Source: Phaeodactylum tricornutum CCAP 1055/1 (taxonomy: Eukaryota > Bacillariophyta > Bacillariophyceae > Surirellales > Neidiaceae). From it: DNA of 64,000 nt. Both the position numbers and the translations under genes were made by a program. The notes beneath the pieces were generated by a model. That model saw nothing but the letters and a program-made list of their open reading frames with translations, did not search any database and had not been told where the DNA came from. Location: NCBI RefSeq assembly GCF_000150955.2, contig NC_011670.1, positions 525,817 through 589,816 on the forward strand, given 5' to 3'. Within the stretch, counting starts at the first letter, position 1; each line of letters opens with the position of its first letter. Below are positions 32,946 to 42,952 of the stretch, piece after piece.

Positions 32946-33812
32946 ATGGGACGACGTCTTTTGTCTTGGACGCTGACCGCTTGCAGCTTGGCATTGTCAC
33001 GAGGCTTTTCGGCATCCATACGCGGGACACTTCCCACGTTTTTCGGCACACGCGCCGGTTGCATTTCTCGTCGAATCACCGGCACCACGCACATGAGTGA
33101 GACGTCCACGGACGCCGCAACGGCGTCCTCGACTGTACCCGATCCCGTCGTCACTCTTGGTCTCCCCACACCACTCCTTCTGGGATCGGCGTCCTTTTCC
33201 CGCAAACTGGTGTTGCAAGAAATGGGCGTCCACTTTCACGTGTGCGCCCGTCCGATTGACGAAAAGAGTCTCGGTGACCGGACCCGGGACGCCCCGCACG
33301 TTTTGGTCCGGAACCTCGCCTCGGCCAAAATGCAGCATTTGGTGCGCGAAATACGTGCCGGGAACTGTACGGATGATTTACCTGCACCTTTGGGACGGAC
33401 GGAATGGATCGTCTTGACCGGCGATCAGGTCGTCACGTGTGACGGTGTGATTTTGGAAAAACCCGAAAGTGTACAGGAAGCCCGGGATTTTGTCCGTCGG
33501 TACGCGTCGAATCCACCGTCGACCGTGGGATCCTGTGTACTCACGCATTTGCCGTCGGGAACACAAGTTTCGGGAATCGACACGGCGACCGTACATTTTG
33601 ATCCCCGCCTTCCGGACGATCTGGTGGATCGGCTTTTGGCCGCCGACGCACCAATCCTGTCCTGCGCGGGCGGACTCATGGTGGAACACCCGTTCGTTAA
33701 GGAACATATTGTGCGGATTGACGGGACCGAGGACAGTGTCATGGGCCTGAGTAAAGATCTCGTTCTACGACTACTGGATGAGCTCCGCGAGAAACTAGGG
33801 AAGACCGCGTAG
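32946..33812 (+). CDS. Maf-family nucleotide pyrophosphatase
   Basis: A 288-aa protein of the Maf/ASMTL family, house-cleaning enzymes that hydrolyse non-canonical nucleoside triphosphates to monophosphates. Family landmarks from residue 76: LGSASFSRKLVLQEMGV, the RPIDEKSL segment, NLASAKMQHLV, TGDQVV with the acidic metal-binding residue, and VILEKPESVQEARDF. The first 60 residues are an extension: a hydrophobic signal-like start, then SRG/FSASIRG (Phe21) and Arg/Ser/Thr-rich sequence. This suggests plastid import, but less clearly than for the J-domain protein. The start is ATG 32946 in a good context (GCCATGG). Confidence 0.87.
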   Translation: MGRRLLSWTLTACSLALSRGFSASIRGTLPTFFGTRAGCISRRITGTTHMSETSTDAATASSTVPDPVVTLGLPTPLLLGSASFSRKLVLQEMGVHFHVCARPIDEKSLGDRTRDAPHVLVRNLASAKMQHLVREIRAGNCTDDLPAPLGRTEWIVLTGDQVVTCDGVILEKPESVQEARDFVRRYASNPPSTVGSCVLTHLPSGTQVSGIDTATVHFDPRLPDDLVDRLLAADAPILSCAGGLMVEHPFVKEHIVRIDGTEDSVMGLSKDLVLRLLDELREKLGKTA

Positions 33813-33919
33813 GATGCCCGCGAGAGTCTGCCGCAATCTTCCCCACGTGTGTACACAAGCTTGCCGTCTAACTACGACACGATGATTCCAAGGCGTATTT
33901 TCTTTCGAGGTGGTGCTCG

Positions 33920-35167
33920 TTAAGAGTCTGGAAAAGCTTTAGCTAGATCTGGTGTCATAACAATCGTCTTTTGCACATCTCCCATCGTCACGTATTGATT
34001 CTTTTTCTGGTCAATGACCACGGCTTGTTGTCGGAATCCACACGTTAGTCCTTCGTGCGCATTCATATGCACGACACTACCGTCGGGACGTTCCAGTACG
34101 AGTACGGTCCGTCCGCTTTTGTACACAACGAGTTTCCCCAGTCTACCCGGGACGGCGTTTGCCCAGGCATTGTCAAAAGCGGTGGGATCCACGGGTGCGG
34201 TCGCGACGTCGGCGTACGTCGTTGACGCGTCACCCGTCGCTGCCGACGGTTCGTCGGCAGTCTCGTGTGAATGTCCATCTTCCCGTTTCACGTTCGCCGT
34301 CACCGCGTCTTCCGTGGCGACTCGTTGGACCAATGGTGGTAACCGTGTCGGAAATTGTACCAAAAACCAGGAATCCTTTTCGTTTTGCCAGGCTCGGGCG
34401 TCGCGGGTGTCCACAAAGGGCGACGCCGTCGGCGCGTCTTGAGTCACGGTAACTTGTGCTTTGGCGGGTCGTGGTGCTCCGTAGTTCGTTCCGGACGATT
34501 CCGGTGGGTGTGTATTGCGGTCTGTCGCTGCGCCGAGGTAAAAGTCGGGCTTGGGCAAATTGCCAATGCCTGGCGGCACGTCGAGCGACGGAAAGGGCAA
34601 ACTGGACGGTGGCATACTGCCACTTGCATTCATCCGCCGCGGTTGCCGTGTCCTTCGTTCCGCACTGGAATCAGAATCGTACAAGAATCCGGTGTCGTCT
34701 CCGGGTCGTCCGAAGGATCCATCCATCGCGTTGTCTTCGTACTCGTACCGACCCTCCTTGAGTCCGTCCAGGTCCGCGGACCCCACCATCGTCGGACGCA
34801 CGCTGGAGGATCCCACCGCTTCCTCCAGCATACCCACGACTTCTTCCGAAGCTTCCGTTTCTCGCAAGGCCCGGTGGACTCCCGTACGGGTCGCCGTCGC
34901 TGCGGCCTGTACTTTGCGGGCGGTCGCGGGCGTCCCACCGCGTCCGGATGGTGTCGCGGTGAAAAAAGCCCGCCCCATGGGAACGGGTGTTCGTCCTCCC
35001 CGGCCTCCCCGTCCACGGCCTCCACGGGGATGGGATTGGACAACGACCGGGGCCGCTGGGGGCGGGGCGTCGACGGGATGGTCGCCCCCGACCCGGACAC
35101 GGCGGGCGGGCTTGCGGGGTTTGAATTTACCCGCTTGGGACGGCGGCGGTGGTGGTGGTGGGCTCAT
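33920..35167 (-). CDS. RPC4: RNA polymerase III subunit RPC4 (Rpc53/POLR3D)
   Basis: A 415-aa protein. The C-terminal ~130 residues match the RPC4 domain, which dimerises with RPC5 (Rpc37) and acts in Pol III termination and reinitiation: GRLGKLVVYKSGRTVLVL, then HEGLTCGFRQQAVVID, YVTMGDVQKTIVMTPDL. The N-terminal part is low-complexity: eight prolines, Arg/Gly-rich RGGRGRGGRGGRTPV, and Lys/Arg clusters, as in other RPC4 proteins. Base composition is GC-rich, making long spurious frames on the opposite strand. Single exon; ATG 35167 is the first in frame. Confidence 0.85.
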   Translation of the reverse strand: MSPPPPPPPSQAGKFKPRKPARRVRVGGDHPVDAPPPAAPVVVQSHPRGGRGRGGRGGRTPVPMGRAFFTATPSGRGGTPATARKVQAAATATRTGVHRALRETEASEEVVGMLEEAVGSSSVRPTMVGSADLDGLKEGRYEYEDNAMDGSFGRPGDDTGFLYDSDSSAERRTRQPRRMNASGSMPPSSLPFPSLDVPPGIGNLPKPDFYLGAATDRNTHPPESSGTNYGAPRPAKAQVTVTQDAPTASPFVDTRDARAWQNEKDSWFLVQFPTRLPPLVQRVATEDAVTANVKREDGHSHETADEPSAATGDASTTYADVATAPVDPTAFDNAWANAVPGRLGKLVVYKSGRTVLVLERPDGSVVHMNAHEGLTCGFRQQAVVIDQKKNQYVTMGDVQKTIVMTPDLAKAFPDS

Positions 35168-35754
35168 GATGGTTCGTGTTCGAGTAGGAAGAATGTATTA
35201 ACGTTGGTGCATGCAGGTAAAGTCTAGAGGGCAAAAAGACAGAAAGTAGGGGATTGGCAGGACAATCGAAAGCTCCTCCTCCGTGTCGAGTTGGGCAAAG
35301 ACATCAATAATTTCCAGTGGACCTTGTGAATGCAAGATTGACATTACAGCACCTTGCGAATGTGGATGGATAGCAACGAATCATGTTAGGAGGGGTGAGG
35401 GCTAACGTAGGTAATGTAACAGTAAGTGAGGTCCGAGTCTGGGCATTCACTGTCGACTCTGGACTCGATCTCAGTCGTGAATCACGTATAGTATTGACAC
35501 AAAGTCACAAACGACAGTTCAAGTGTCACGGTTTTGCGTCGTGCGGAATTATCCCGGATCTTGTTCGTTTCGTTCGTTCGTTTCGTTCGGAACGGACAGT
35601 GCATGTGCAACAGTTTGCCTCTGTATTGGTAGGGAAGGCGCCGTTGGTATCGCTGGATTTGTTGGTCCCTGTGTCTCTCGTTCCAAAGTTGGTTTTAACT
35701 CGAGTTTCGCGCGTGTGTTTTTTGTTCCAATACGGTCGTTTTCTTCGCATCCGA
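35168..35754. promoter_or_regulatory. divergent promoter, RPC4 / cathepsin copy 1
   Basis: A 587-base region. TCACTGTCG at 35447-35455 is one base off the recurrent motif. The cathepsin frame stays open back to 35383 without a stop, but that extension has no resemblance to a protease propeptide and would bury the signal peptide, so it is not called coding. Confidence 0.4.
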
Positions 35755-36965
35755 ATGCAGTCCATTCGTTCACTCGTCGCGGCTCTGCTGCTCCTTACCG
35801 TTGGCTTTTCGCACGCGCAGCAGAGACTCAACGAGTACAAGGTACGTGCGTACGTGTACGATTTTCGTTGAGGAACGGTCGAATCCGTTCCAACTCTTGA
35901 AACACACACTCCAAAACGAACGAATACCGGACCATATCGAACACTGACCCTCCTGCGTACTCATATTGCTATCTATACCCCCACATCCACATCCACTAGG
36001 TACTCGCCGGTCACTCCCAGCGCGAATCCTACACCTCGCCACTCCCCTACACGTACCTGGACACGGACACTCTACCCGATCGTTTTTCCTGGGGTGGCAA
36101 TCTCACCAAATCATTAAATCAGCACATTCCGCAGTACTGCGGCTCGTGTTGGGCACACGGGGCCTTGTCCGCCCTCGCCGATCGCATCAAGATTGCCCGT
36201 CAGGGCCTCGGGGACGAAATCAACCTTTCCATCCAGTACGTACTCAACTGTGCCGCACACACGGCAGGTTCCTGCCACGGCGGTTCCCACACGGGCGTGT
36301 ACGAGTTCGTCCACCGTCAAGGATTCATTCCCTACGAAACCTGTATGCCCTACATTGCCTGTAGCACGGATTCGACCGACGGATTTTGCGGACACGTCGA
36401 TACGTCCTGTACGGCACTCAACACTTGCCGGACCTGCGACGCGTCCGGAACTTGTCGGGCCATTACGGCCTTCCCCAACGCCACCGTGGCCGAGTACGGG
36501 ACCTACAGTTACTTTACCGGTGGATTCGGCGCCGTGGCGGAACAAATCAAGGCCGAAATATACGCGCGTGGACCCGTTGCTACCGGCGTCAACGCTGAAC
36601 CCATTGTCAATTACGCCGGCGGTGTCGTAAACAATACGAAAATTTGGAACATGATGGTGAATCACGTGGTTTCTATCGTGGGTTGGGACATGGATGAGGA
36701 AACGGGACAGCAACACTGGATTGTCCGCAACTCCTGGGGACAGTATTGGGGAGAAATGGGATTTTTCCGGATCGTCATGGGGAAGAACGCCCTGGGTATT
36801 GAGTCGGAAGTGGCCTGGGCAACGCCAGGAACCTTTACTGTGGAAAACGTTCCCTGTTACGAAGATGGATCTAACTGCAGTGACGAGGACGGTGTCACGA
36901 CCATGACCTATCGAGATCCGTCTCTTGAATTGGCTGCCGGCGGTAGCACCAATCTCCGACACTGA
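35755..36965 (+). CDS. cathepsin Z/X-like cysteine protease (copy 1)
   Basis: Exons 35755-35841 and 36000-36965 encode 350 aa. The 158-nt intron (GTACGT...CACTAG) is phase 0. Exon 1 is a signal peptide (SLVAALLLLTVGFSHA). The HIP motif special to cathepsin Z precedes the active site in HIPQYCGSCWAHG; the nucleophile is Cys79. The catalytic His is in NHVVSIVGWD and Asn in IVRNSWGQYWGE. Cathepsin Z is a carboxypeptidase-type papain-family enzyme of lysosomes or vacuoles, or secreted. Compared with copy 2, the segment between propeptide and active site is shorter: the NVxGVxY motif is missing and replaced by GGNLTKS. No papain-type inhibitory propeptide is visible, as expected for this family. 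Confidence 0.92.
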
Positions 36966-37119
36966 GCTCCCGAGGTCCCCAACGCGCTCAAGACATGCCT
37001 CTCGACTATGCCAGGTATCACACAGTATTGGTGGGATCATCCTCTTAAAAAATTTGTATTATTGAAAAAAATTGGATTTTCCAACAAGGGATTCCAAAAT
37101 TCGCGGCCTCACGCTCGTT

Positions 37120-38595
37120 CTAAAATTGCAAAGATTCCTCGCCGTGTCCAAAGACTTGTTTGATCCGCAGCACGACTTCTTCCAACGTTTCGTCGAGACC
37201 GGCCACGGGCCAGAAGAGGTCCGTCAGGATACGTTCGCGCTTGACCTTGTCGACTTGCCGCATGGCGTCGCGCAGTTCCGCCGGCGTGTAGCCGGCACGT
37301 TTCAACAACAGATACCGTCGGACGTTGTAGGAGAGGATCATATCCGAGACGTGCCGGCGCGGCACGCGGGATGTTTCGTACTCGTCCACGTTGCGCGTTT
37401 CCTGATCGTGGTAGTCCCAACCCAACTGAATCGGAGGCCCGTACGAGCAACTCGGGTGATCGGACAGCTCGATCGAAAACTCGCGGGTTTCGAGTGTGCC
37501 GAAACTGACGGTGCGTTTCAGATCCGGTCCGTCCAGATCGGAGGGGACGCTACCGAACTGGTTTTGCGGCTTGCAACAGGGAATGGAAGAAACGCGCTTC
37601 AAGGAGGGTTTGCGGGGTAAATTGGCCGTCGCCGTGTATGATTTAGTGGGCAGCGACAGGGCTCGGTCGTTCGTGGTGAGACGGGCAAAGTGACCCTCCA
37701 CTCCCACCGAGACACCATCTTCCTCGTCGTCCATTCCGACGGTGGACACATCAAAACTGTTTTCGCTAGCGTGTTTGTGTACCAGGGGACTAAAAATGGG
37801 TCGTCGTTGTGGTGATGGAGACCGGGAAGTGCGCATGGGCGAAGTCGTGACCGGTGGTGGCGGTGACGGCTTGTGGGCATGGAGCCCGGCAGTGTGAGGG
37901 GGAGTTGCAACGTGGCTCCAAACATTGGGAACGACGAGCATCCCCAACAATTCGTTGACGACTTGCTGCGCGGCCTGTTGTCTCTGCTCGTGACTTCGTG
38001 CGCCCAAAGGTTCACTCGGTAGAGAATTCTCCGTTGGTAAATTCTCGTCGGGACGGGCAGTACTATACTCCAATTCCGATGCGGCTTCTTCGGGAACCGC
38101 GGCGGGAAGCACGTGAAAGGTGTCACTGCTGGTAGCGGTAGTGGCCGTCGGAGACCACGATCCTGGCGGAGACGACCGTCGGAGAACGTGTTTTGGGTAA
38201 AAAATATTGTTCTGATTGTTATTGCGGTTGCCGCCAGCACCAAGGGACAGCCCAGTGGTGTGTGCTTGCAGTATCGGCGGGAGAATAATTTCGCCAATGT
38301 TTCTATCCTGAACCATTCCGGGTGGATGATAGGATTTCGCGGTCGCCAGGGTGAAGTGGTCGAAGCGTCGCTGGCGAGCATCACTGCCGACTTTGTCCTC
38401 TACGTGGGTGGGGCCGTTGTTGCGGTTCCCATCCGGCGGGGGTGATTCGTTTTCGGCATCACTGTGACTCCGTTCGGTGCGAGGCGTACCCAAGCACGCC
38501 ACTACACGCCAATCACGTTCGCACCATTCGTCGGACAGATTCGGTGTACTAAACACGCGTGGATACAGAGACGAGGACCCACCGTCCATTGGCAT
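37120..38595 (-). CDS. unknown protein with diatom-expanded C-terminal domain
   Basis: A 491-aa protein from ATG 38595 (a second ATG lies two codons later); the frame is open further upstream only from a TTG. The first ~350 residues are low-complexity and rich in Pro, Ser, Asn and His. The last ~150 carry a domain I know in many diatom proteins: RTVSFGTLETREF, then a segment like LxDxPxxxxGPPIxLGWDY, then MILSYNVRRYLLLKRAGYTPAEL and a basic coiled end. The domain has no agreed function. The gene lies between the two cathepsin paralogues on the opposite strand, 154 bases from the stop of copy 1. Confidence 0.7.
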   Translation of the reverse strand: MPMDGGSSSLYPRVFSTPNLSDEWCERDWRVVACLGTPRTERSHSDAENESPPPDGNRNNGPTHVEDKVGSDARQRRFDHFTLATAKSYHPPGMVQDRNIGEIILPPILQAHTTGLSLGAGGNRNNNQNNIFYPKHVLRRSSPPGSWSPTATTATSSDTFHVLPAAVPEEAASELEYSTARPDENLPTENSLPSEPLGARSHEQRQQAAQQVVNELLGMLVVPNVWSHVATPPHTAGLHAHKPSPPPPVTTSPMRTSRSPSPQRRPIFSPLVHKHASENSFDVSTVGMDDEEDGVSVGVEGHFARLTTNDRALSLPTKSYTATANLPRKPSLKRVSSIPCCKPQNQFGSVPSDLDGPDLKRTVSFGTLETREFSIELSDHPSCSYGPPIQLGWDYHDQETRNVDEYETSRVPRRHVSDMILSYNVRRYLLLKRAGYTPAELRDAMRQVDKVKRERILTDLFWPVAGLDETLEEVVLRIKQVFGHGEESLQF

Positions 38596-39700
38596 TTTGG
38601 GTTGGCATGGTACGTGCAGTTCTTGTTGTTGTTTGTTGCTGCCAATCTCGTTCGACGCTTTGCAGAGTTGACGCGAGCTCGTGCAAATTCTCCGGCATGG
38701 AAAGACTACGCATCTTTGACGAACACCAACGAAAGACGTTCCACGCAATTCTGGGGGGAACGTCCAATGGCGTCAAACACCCTCCCTCCGATCGCGTACG
38801 CGTTCACGAGTGGGAGTACCTGTCGACCCACACACACACACCCCTAGAGTCCAAGGTGGAAGCGTCGAATAGCAAGAATGTGTGGAATGTGTCGGTATTC
38901 TATTCCAAGGCGCTCGTGTAAGGTACCGGTGTAGTGTTTATTGTGGGAAACGGTCCAAGTTTTGTCTATATATGCACACACTTTCTCACACCTCGCGCAC
39001 AAACGCACGGAACCCAAAAAAATCGTCCCAACGCGAACGCGAATCCGATCCGTTTTCCCCGTGCCGGATCGGCACGGCACGCACACCGTAGAAAGGGGAA
39101 TCTCACTACCCAATGTCTGTCGGGACTGGAATTGTCCTGGTCCCAAATTTCGGATCGGAAGTTCCGACGACACGGGTCGGACCCTGACGTGTGAAACATG
39201 GTACCTTTGGATTGGCTACTATAATATCCCAGTTCGGATTCATTGCAGTACTGCCGATCCGGTTTCGGGAAGCAGGGACGTTGGTTAGTTCGTCATACCC
39301 ACGCGCGGTTGGTTACCCCTCAAGCCACAGCGCTCACTGGAGTATAGTTTGAAAATTATTCAATATTTCAATAATTTCAAATATCAGTCAGGTTTAGGGT
39401 GGCGGAAAATCCAGTCATCTCGAGGGTGTCAAAATTGGTTCGTGCCTTGTTGTCTACAGTTAGATGATCCCGGTACTACGGTGCTGCGCTGTCAAAAGCA
39501 CAGTAGTTCCGTGCCCCGTGCAATAATTATAACGTCTACTAGTAGAGAGAGACACGCGCTCGTGATGCCCCCCCAAAATGCTCGGGATCTTGGTCGTTGT
39601 TCTCGAACGAACCCAACACACACACACACAAATTCTGCTGGCGATTCTCCCATTGTCCTCCCGGTTCGTTTGCCTTTCCCGTCACGACTATAACCACAAG
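38596..39700. other. intergenic region with CA microsatellites
   Basis: About 1.1 kb between divergent genes. It has CA runs at 38829-38841 and 39617-39630, the latter just upstream of cathepsin copy 2 and probably in its 5' UTR. I recognise no gene; frames here are short. Confidence 0.4.
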
Positions 39701-41040
39701 ATGAAGCTTTCCTTCCTTGCATTCCCCACCATCGTTTGGGTAGCTGCTATTGCGGGAGTCGAAGGCACTTACCGTTCCGAAATTCAGGTACGTTTTCCGG
39801 TATGTTCCGTTCCATTGACACGAGTCTGACGGCCCCGAGAGTGATGGATCGTACGAAGAATTGTGTACTTTTGCGGGAACCGTGAGTGACGATGCACGTT
39901 GGATGGGTTGGATTGTTGGATCGCTGTAAAATCCTGACCAATCCTGTCGTCGCAACCGGACTCCCGTTGCATGTTTCGCTTCACACACACACACACACAA
40001 GTTTTCTCACGATCTTTCTCACGCTACAGATCCGCCCCGATGCGGTCCACAACAATTACGCATCCCCACTCCCGCACACGTATCTGTCCGAGGCTTCTTC
40101 CTTGCCGGACAATTTCTCCTGGGCCAACGTGAACGGCGTTTCCTACCTGACCCATTCGTTGAATCAGCACATTCCGCAGTACTGCGGCTCGTGTTGGGCG
40201 CACGGGGCACTGTCCGCCCTCGCCGATCGAATCAAGATTGCGCGGCTGGGACAAGGCGATGATATCAATCTTTCCATCCAGTATATTCTCAATTGTGGGG
40301 GTGGTCTGGCCGGTTCCTGTCACGGCGGGTACCACACCTCCACCTACGAGTTCATTCAGCAAGTCGGCTACGTGCCCTACGATACCTGCATGAGCTACCT
40401 GGCCTGCAGTGAAGAATCGACCGAAGGCTTTTGTCCGCAGCTCGATACTTCCTGCACGCCGGACAATACCTGCCGGACCTGCGATACTTTTGCCGGGATG
40501 GGCGGAGCGTGCTCCCGGATTGATTACTTTCCCAACGCCACCGTGGCCGAATACGGTTTGATCGATCTCGACGACTTTGTCGTGCACAAGATTCAGACGG
40601 AATTGTACGTGCGCGGACCGGTGGCCGCCACCATTAATGCCGAACCCATTGTCGAGTACGCCGGCGGCGTCTTTGGTGAAGACGGGCATTCCCAACGGAC
40701 CAACCACATTGTCAGTATCACCGGATGGGGCACCGATGAAGACACGGGCAAACTCTACTGGATTGTACGCAACAGCTGGGGACAGTACTGGGGCGAAATG
40801 GGATTTATGCGCATCGAAGCCGGCAAGAATCTTTTGGGCATTGAAGGCGAGGTGGCCTGGGCGACGCCCGGGTCCTTCACGACCCAGAACTTTCCCTGTA
40901 GTGAAGACGGCAAGAATTGCAAGATCGAGGAACCGGTCGGTGCCGTGATCACGCAACAGTACGTCGATCCCAGTACCGATGTGGCGACGATCCAGCGCCG
41001 TTTGCAAAAGGATGTGGCCCAATCCCGTTTGCGCGCTTAG
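39701..41040 (+). CDS. cathepsin Z/X-like cysteine protease (copy 2)
   Basis: Exons 39701-39787 and 40030-41040 encode 365 aa. The 242-nt intron (GTACGT...CTACAG) is phase 0 and follows exactly 87 coding bases, the same as in copy 1; it contains a CA run at 39982-39999. Exon 1 is a signal peptide (MKLSFLAFPTIVWVAAIAG). The catalytic Cys84 is in HIPQYCGSCWAHG; His and Asn are in NHIVSITGWG and IVRNSWGQYWGE. This copy keeps the NVNGVSY segment typical of cathepsin Z. DNA around the active site is nearly identical between the copies, which points to recent duplication or conversion. The 302 bases after the stop separate it from the convergent PDZ gene and hold nothing I recognise. Confidence 0.93.
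39982..39999. repeat. CA microsatellite in cathepsin intron
   Basis: Nine CA units inside the intron of cathepsin copy 2. The intron of copy 1 has no equivalent, which accounts for part of the length difference (242 against 158 nt). Confidence 0.9.
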
Positions 41041-41342
41041 AAAAGAACCAAGTCGAGAGGATGGACAGAGCGTCTGGATAAAAAGGCGTAAACACCGCAA
41101 TACATTGGGAATAGAAACCGATAAGAATAGCAAGCGAAAAGTATTGTAATAAAGGGTGCCGTACAAACGTCCTCGCTCTCTACATGCAAGGAGAGAGTCG
41201 TGGTCAACTTTTGTTAAAGCTAATATTGGCGAAAGCACCCATACTACACAAACAGGTGTTCCAAAATACAATACTTCATCCATGCGCCTCTCTAATTTAT
41301 AAAATGCAATTTTGGACAATGCCTTATGCAAGTTGAAATGGA

Positions 41343-42290
41343 TTATCCCAAAGACTGGACGGCACTGGCGGCACCGGCCAAGACGCCGAACCCCAAGGCC
41401 AACGTCGTCCACAAGGTGCGTTGCGCTTCACACGCGAGCACCACGGCGGATTCCGCTTGCGGACGCGAGACGATTGTACAGAATTCCCTTGACATACTAA
41501 TCCATTTGGCAGCTTCTTTTAGTTGCCAGCCTCCGTCGCAGGGGAGATCGTTGATACTCAAACACCGGTGTCCGGGTTGCAGCAGACTCTGGGCAAAGAC
41601 GCCGCCACCGTTGATGCGCGACACCACCAGAGCACCGCGTTTGGTCTTGAGAGCCACGCCGAACTTTGAGATACCGCTGGATCGCTGTATACTGGTGGAA
41701 ACAATGTGCGGATCACCGCCCTTGTGACGGACAATGATGTCCACCCAACGCGGTGCCATCGCTACTGCCTGGGCTACTTTGGTTGCTTTGGCTAGGAGCA
41801 TAGCCTTGCCGTTGACGGATAGAACTCGATCACCGACGCAAAGGTTTGACTTGGCAAACAGCCCATTGGGATCAATCCATGATATGACGACTCCACTGTT
41901 GTTGCCTACCGGCTTGAACCGGAGACCAACTTTTTCGGACGGAGAGGATTTTCGAATGCGGGCAAAGAGAAACTCGGCACGGGAATACGCAACGCCGGTT
42001 TCTAAATGGAAAGTATACGAGCGATCACGAGTCTGTGAGCCTGGTATTAGGGATTCTGTCAAGGCAGACGCGGTTGCGGTGGGGAGATCACCGTCGGGAT
42101 CGTCGTGATACGCCCGCTCAAGGTTGAAGATGTCTTCGTCGTCGGAACTATCGGCTCCGTCGGTCTCAATCAGCGCATCTTCGCTCAAATGCACAATCTT
42201 TGATCCCGTTAGCCATGTTTCATCGGTGAGAGCCGCATAATCTGTGTTGGATGAACGGCACGCGCAGTTGCCAAGCTGTACAGTTGTCAT
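41343..42290 (-). CDS. tail-anchored double-PDZ protein (copy 1)
   Basis: A 315-aa protein from ATG 42290. Two PDZ-like domains lie at about residues 105-185 (VGLRFKPV, then LCVGDRVLSVNGKAM) and 195-280 (FGVALKTK, then LLQPGHRCLSINDLPC). A hydrophobic segment near the end (LWTTLALGFGVLAGAASAV) would anchor the protein by its tail, with the PDZ domains cytosolic. PDZ domains bind C-terminal peptides; partners are unknown. A likely 5'-UTR intron at 42449-42311 (GTGAGTAAG...TTTTCAG, 139 nt) precedes the start. A paralogue follows upstream on the same strand. Confidence 0.78.
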   Translation of the reverse strand: MTTVQLGNCACRSSNTDYAALTDETWLTGSKIVHLSEDALIETDGADSSDDEDIFNLERAYHDDPDGDLPTATASALTESLIPGSQTRDRSYTFHLETGVAYSRAEFLFARIRKSSPSEKVGLRFKPVGNNSGVVISWIDPNGLFAKSNLCVGDRVLSVNGKAMLLAKATKVAQAVAMAPRWVDIIVRHKGGDPHIVSTSIQRSSGISKFGVALKTKRGALVVSRINGGGVFAQSLLQPGHRCLSINDLPCDGGWQLKEAAKWISMSREFCTIVSRPQAESAVVLACEAQRTLWTTLALGFGVLAGAASAVQSLG

Positions 42291-42952
42291 GATCAAACGT
42301 TGGAAGGGTTCTGAAAATAGCGTACTGATTAACGTTATGAAACAGTAAGGTAAAATAAGGTGGTTGGAGTGACAGTGAGCTCGGGCCGAATGTGAAGTTC
42401 CGTTCGCGGTGAGCGATCGTTAGAAACGCAGCGTAGCAATCTTACTCACCTCCTTCTACGCCGCTCTCCTTCCTGATTGGATGAGAATCGAACCAGTCTT
42501 GGAAAGTCGAAGAAACCGTTGGAGCCGTTACCACGAACACTTCCTTCCTGCGCTGGACTGAAATCTTCATTCAAACGTTCACTACGTCACTTGAAGTTTC
42601 CGAACATGAATCAAATTCAGCCTGACGTTGACTTATTTAGTACGCGACTGGAAATACTGACGAGGTATGACAGCGTCTCACGTGGATACTCTCGAACATC
42701 ACATTTTGGTAGGGACCGAAGTGATCGCGTTGACTATGAGAACCGTGTGGAGCGCTAATCGAAGTTTTGTCAGGCTAACATCTGAAAAGCGATGTATGAA
42801 TCTAACCTTTTCATCAATATTCTTTAGCTTAGTCAATCTAGCAGTACACAACATTAATACTTTGGCCACCCGTGTCCGGCAACATTCAGGTAGCCGGCTT
42901 TTCGCAAAGACCTATCTAGTGTATTAATCCATTTGTAGAAAGAATGAATTCT
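42291..42952. promoter_or_regulatory. spacer between the PDZ genes with probable 5'-UTR intron
   Basis: Holds the promoter and 5' UTR of PDZ copy 1. A GT-AG intron of 139 nt fits at 42449-42311 on the minus strand. TGACAGTGA at 42370-42378 falls inside it, which would be unusual for a core promoter element unless there is also an internal start site. Confidence 0.4.

Noticed and set aside
34355-35227. Long plus-strand frames opposite RPC4
   Set aside because: Low-complexity Arg, Pro and Gly translation caused by the GC-rich repeats encoding the RPC4 N-terminus.
35383-35754. In-frame extension upstream of cathepsin copy 1
   Set aside because: It would place the signal peptide 124 residues inside the protein; copy 2 has the matching short exon 1.
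38829-39999. CA runs considered as a repeat array or CRISPR-like structure
   Set aside because: They are plain dinucleotide microsatellites, with no spacers.
40024-41412. 462-codon minus-strand frame opposite cathepsin copy 2, and a similar 308-codon frame at 36114-37040 opposite copy 1
   Set aside because: Both mirror the codon structure of a clear protease gene; the translations have no domain. They are shadows of GC-rich codons.
42479-42494. B-box-like GGTTCGATTC on the minus strand, suggesting a tRNA
   Set aside because: The flanking bases do not fold into a T-arm, anticodon arm or acceptor stem; it lies in a probable 5' UTR.
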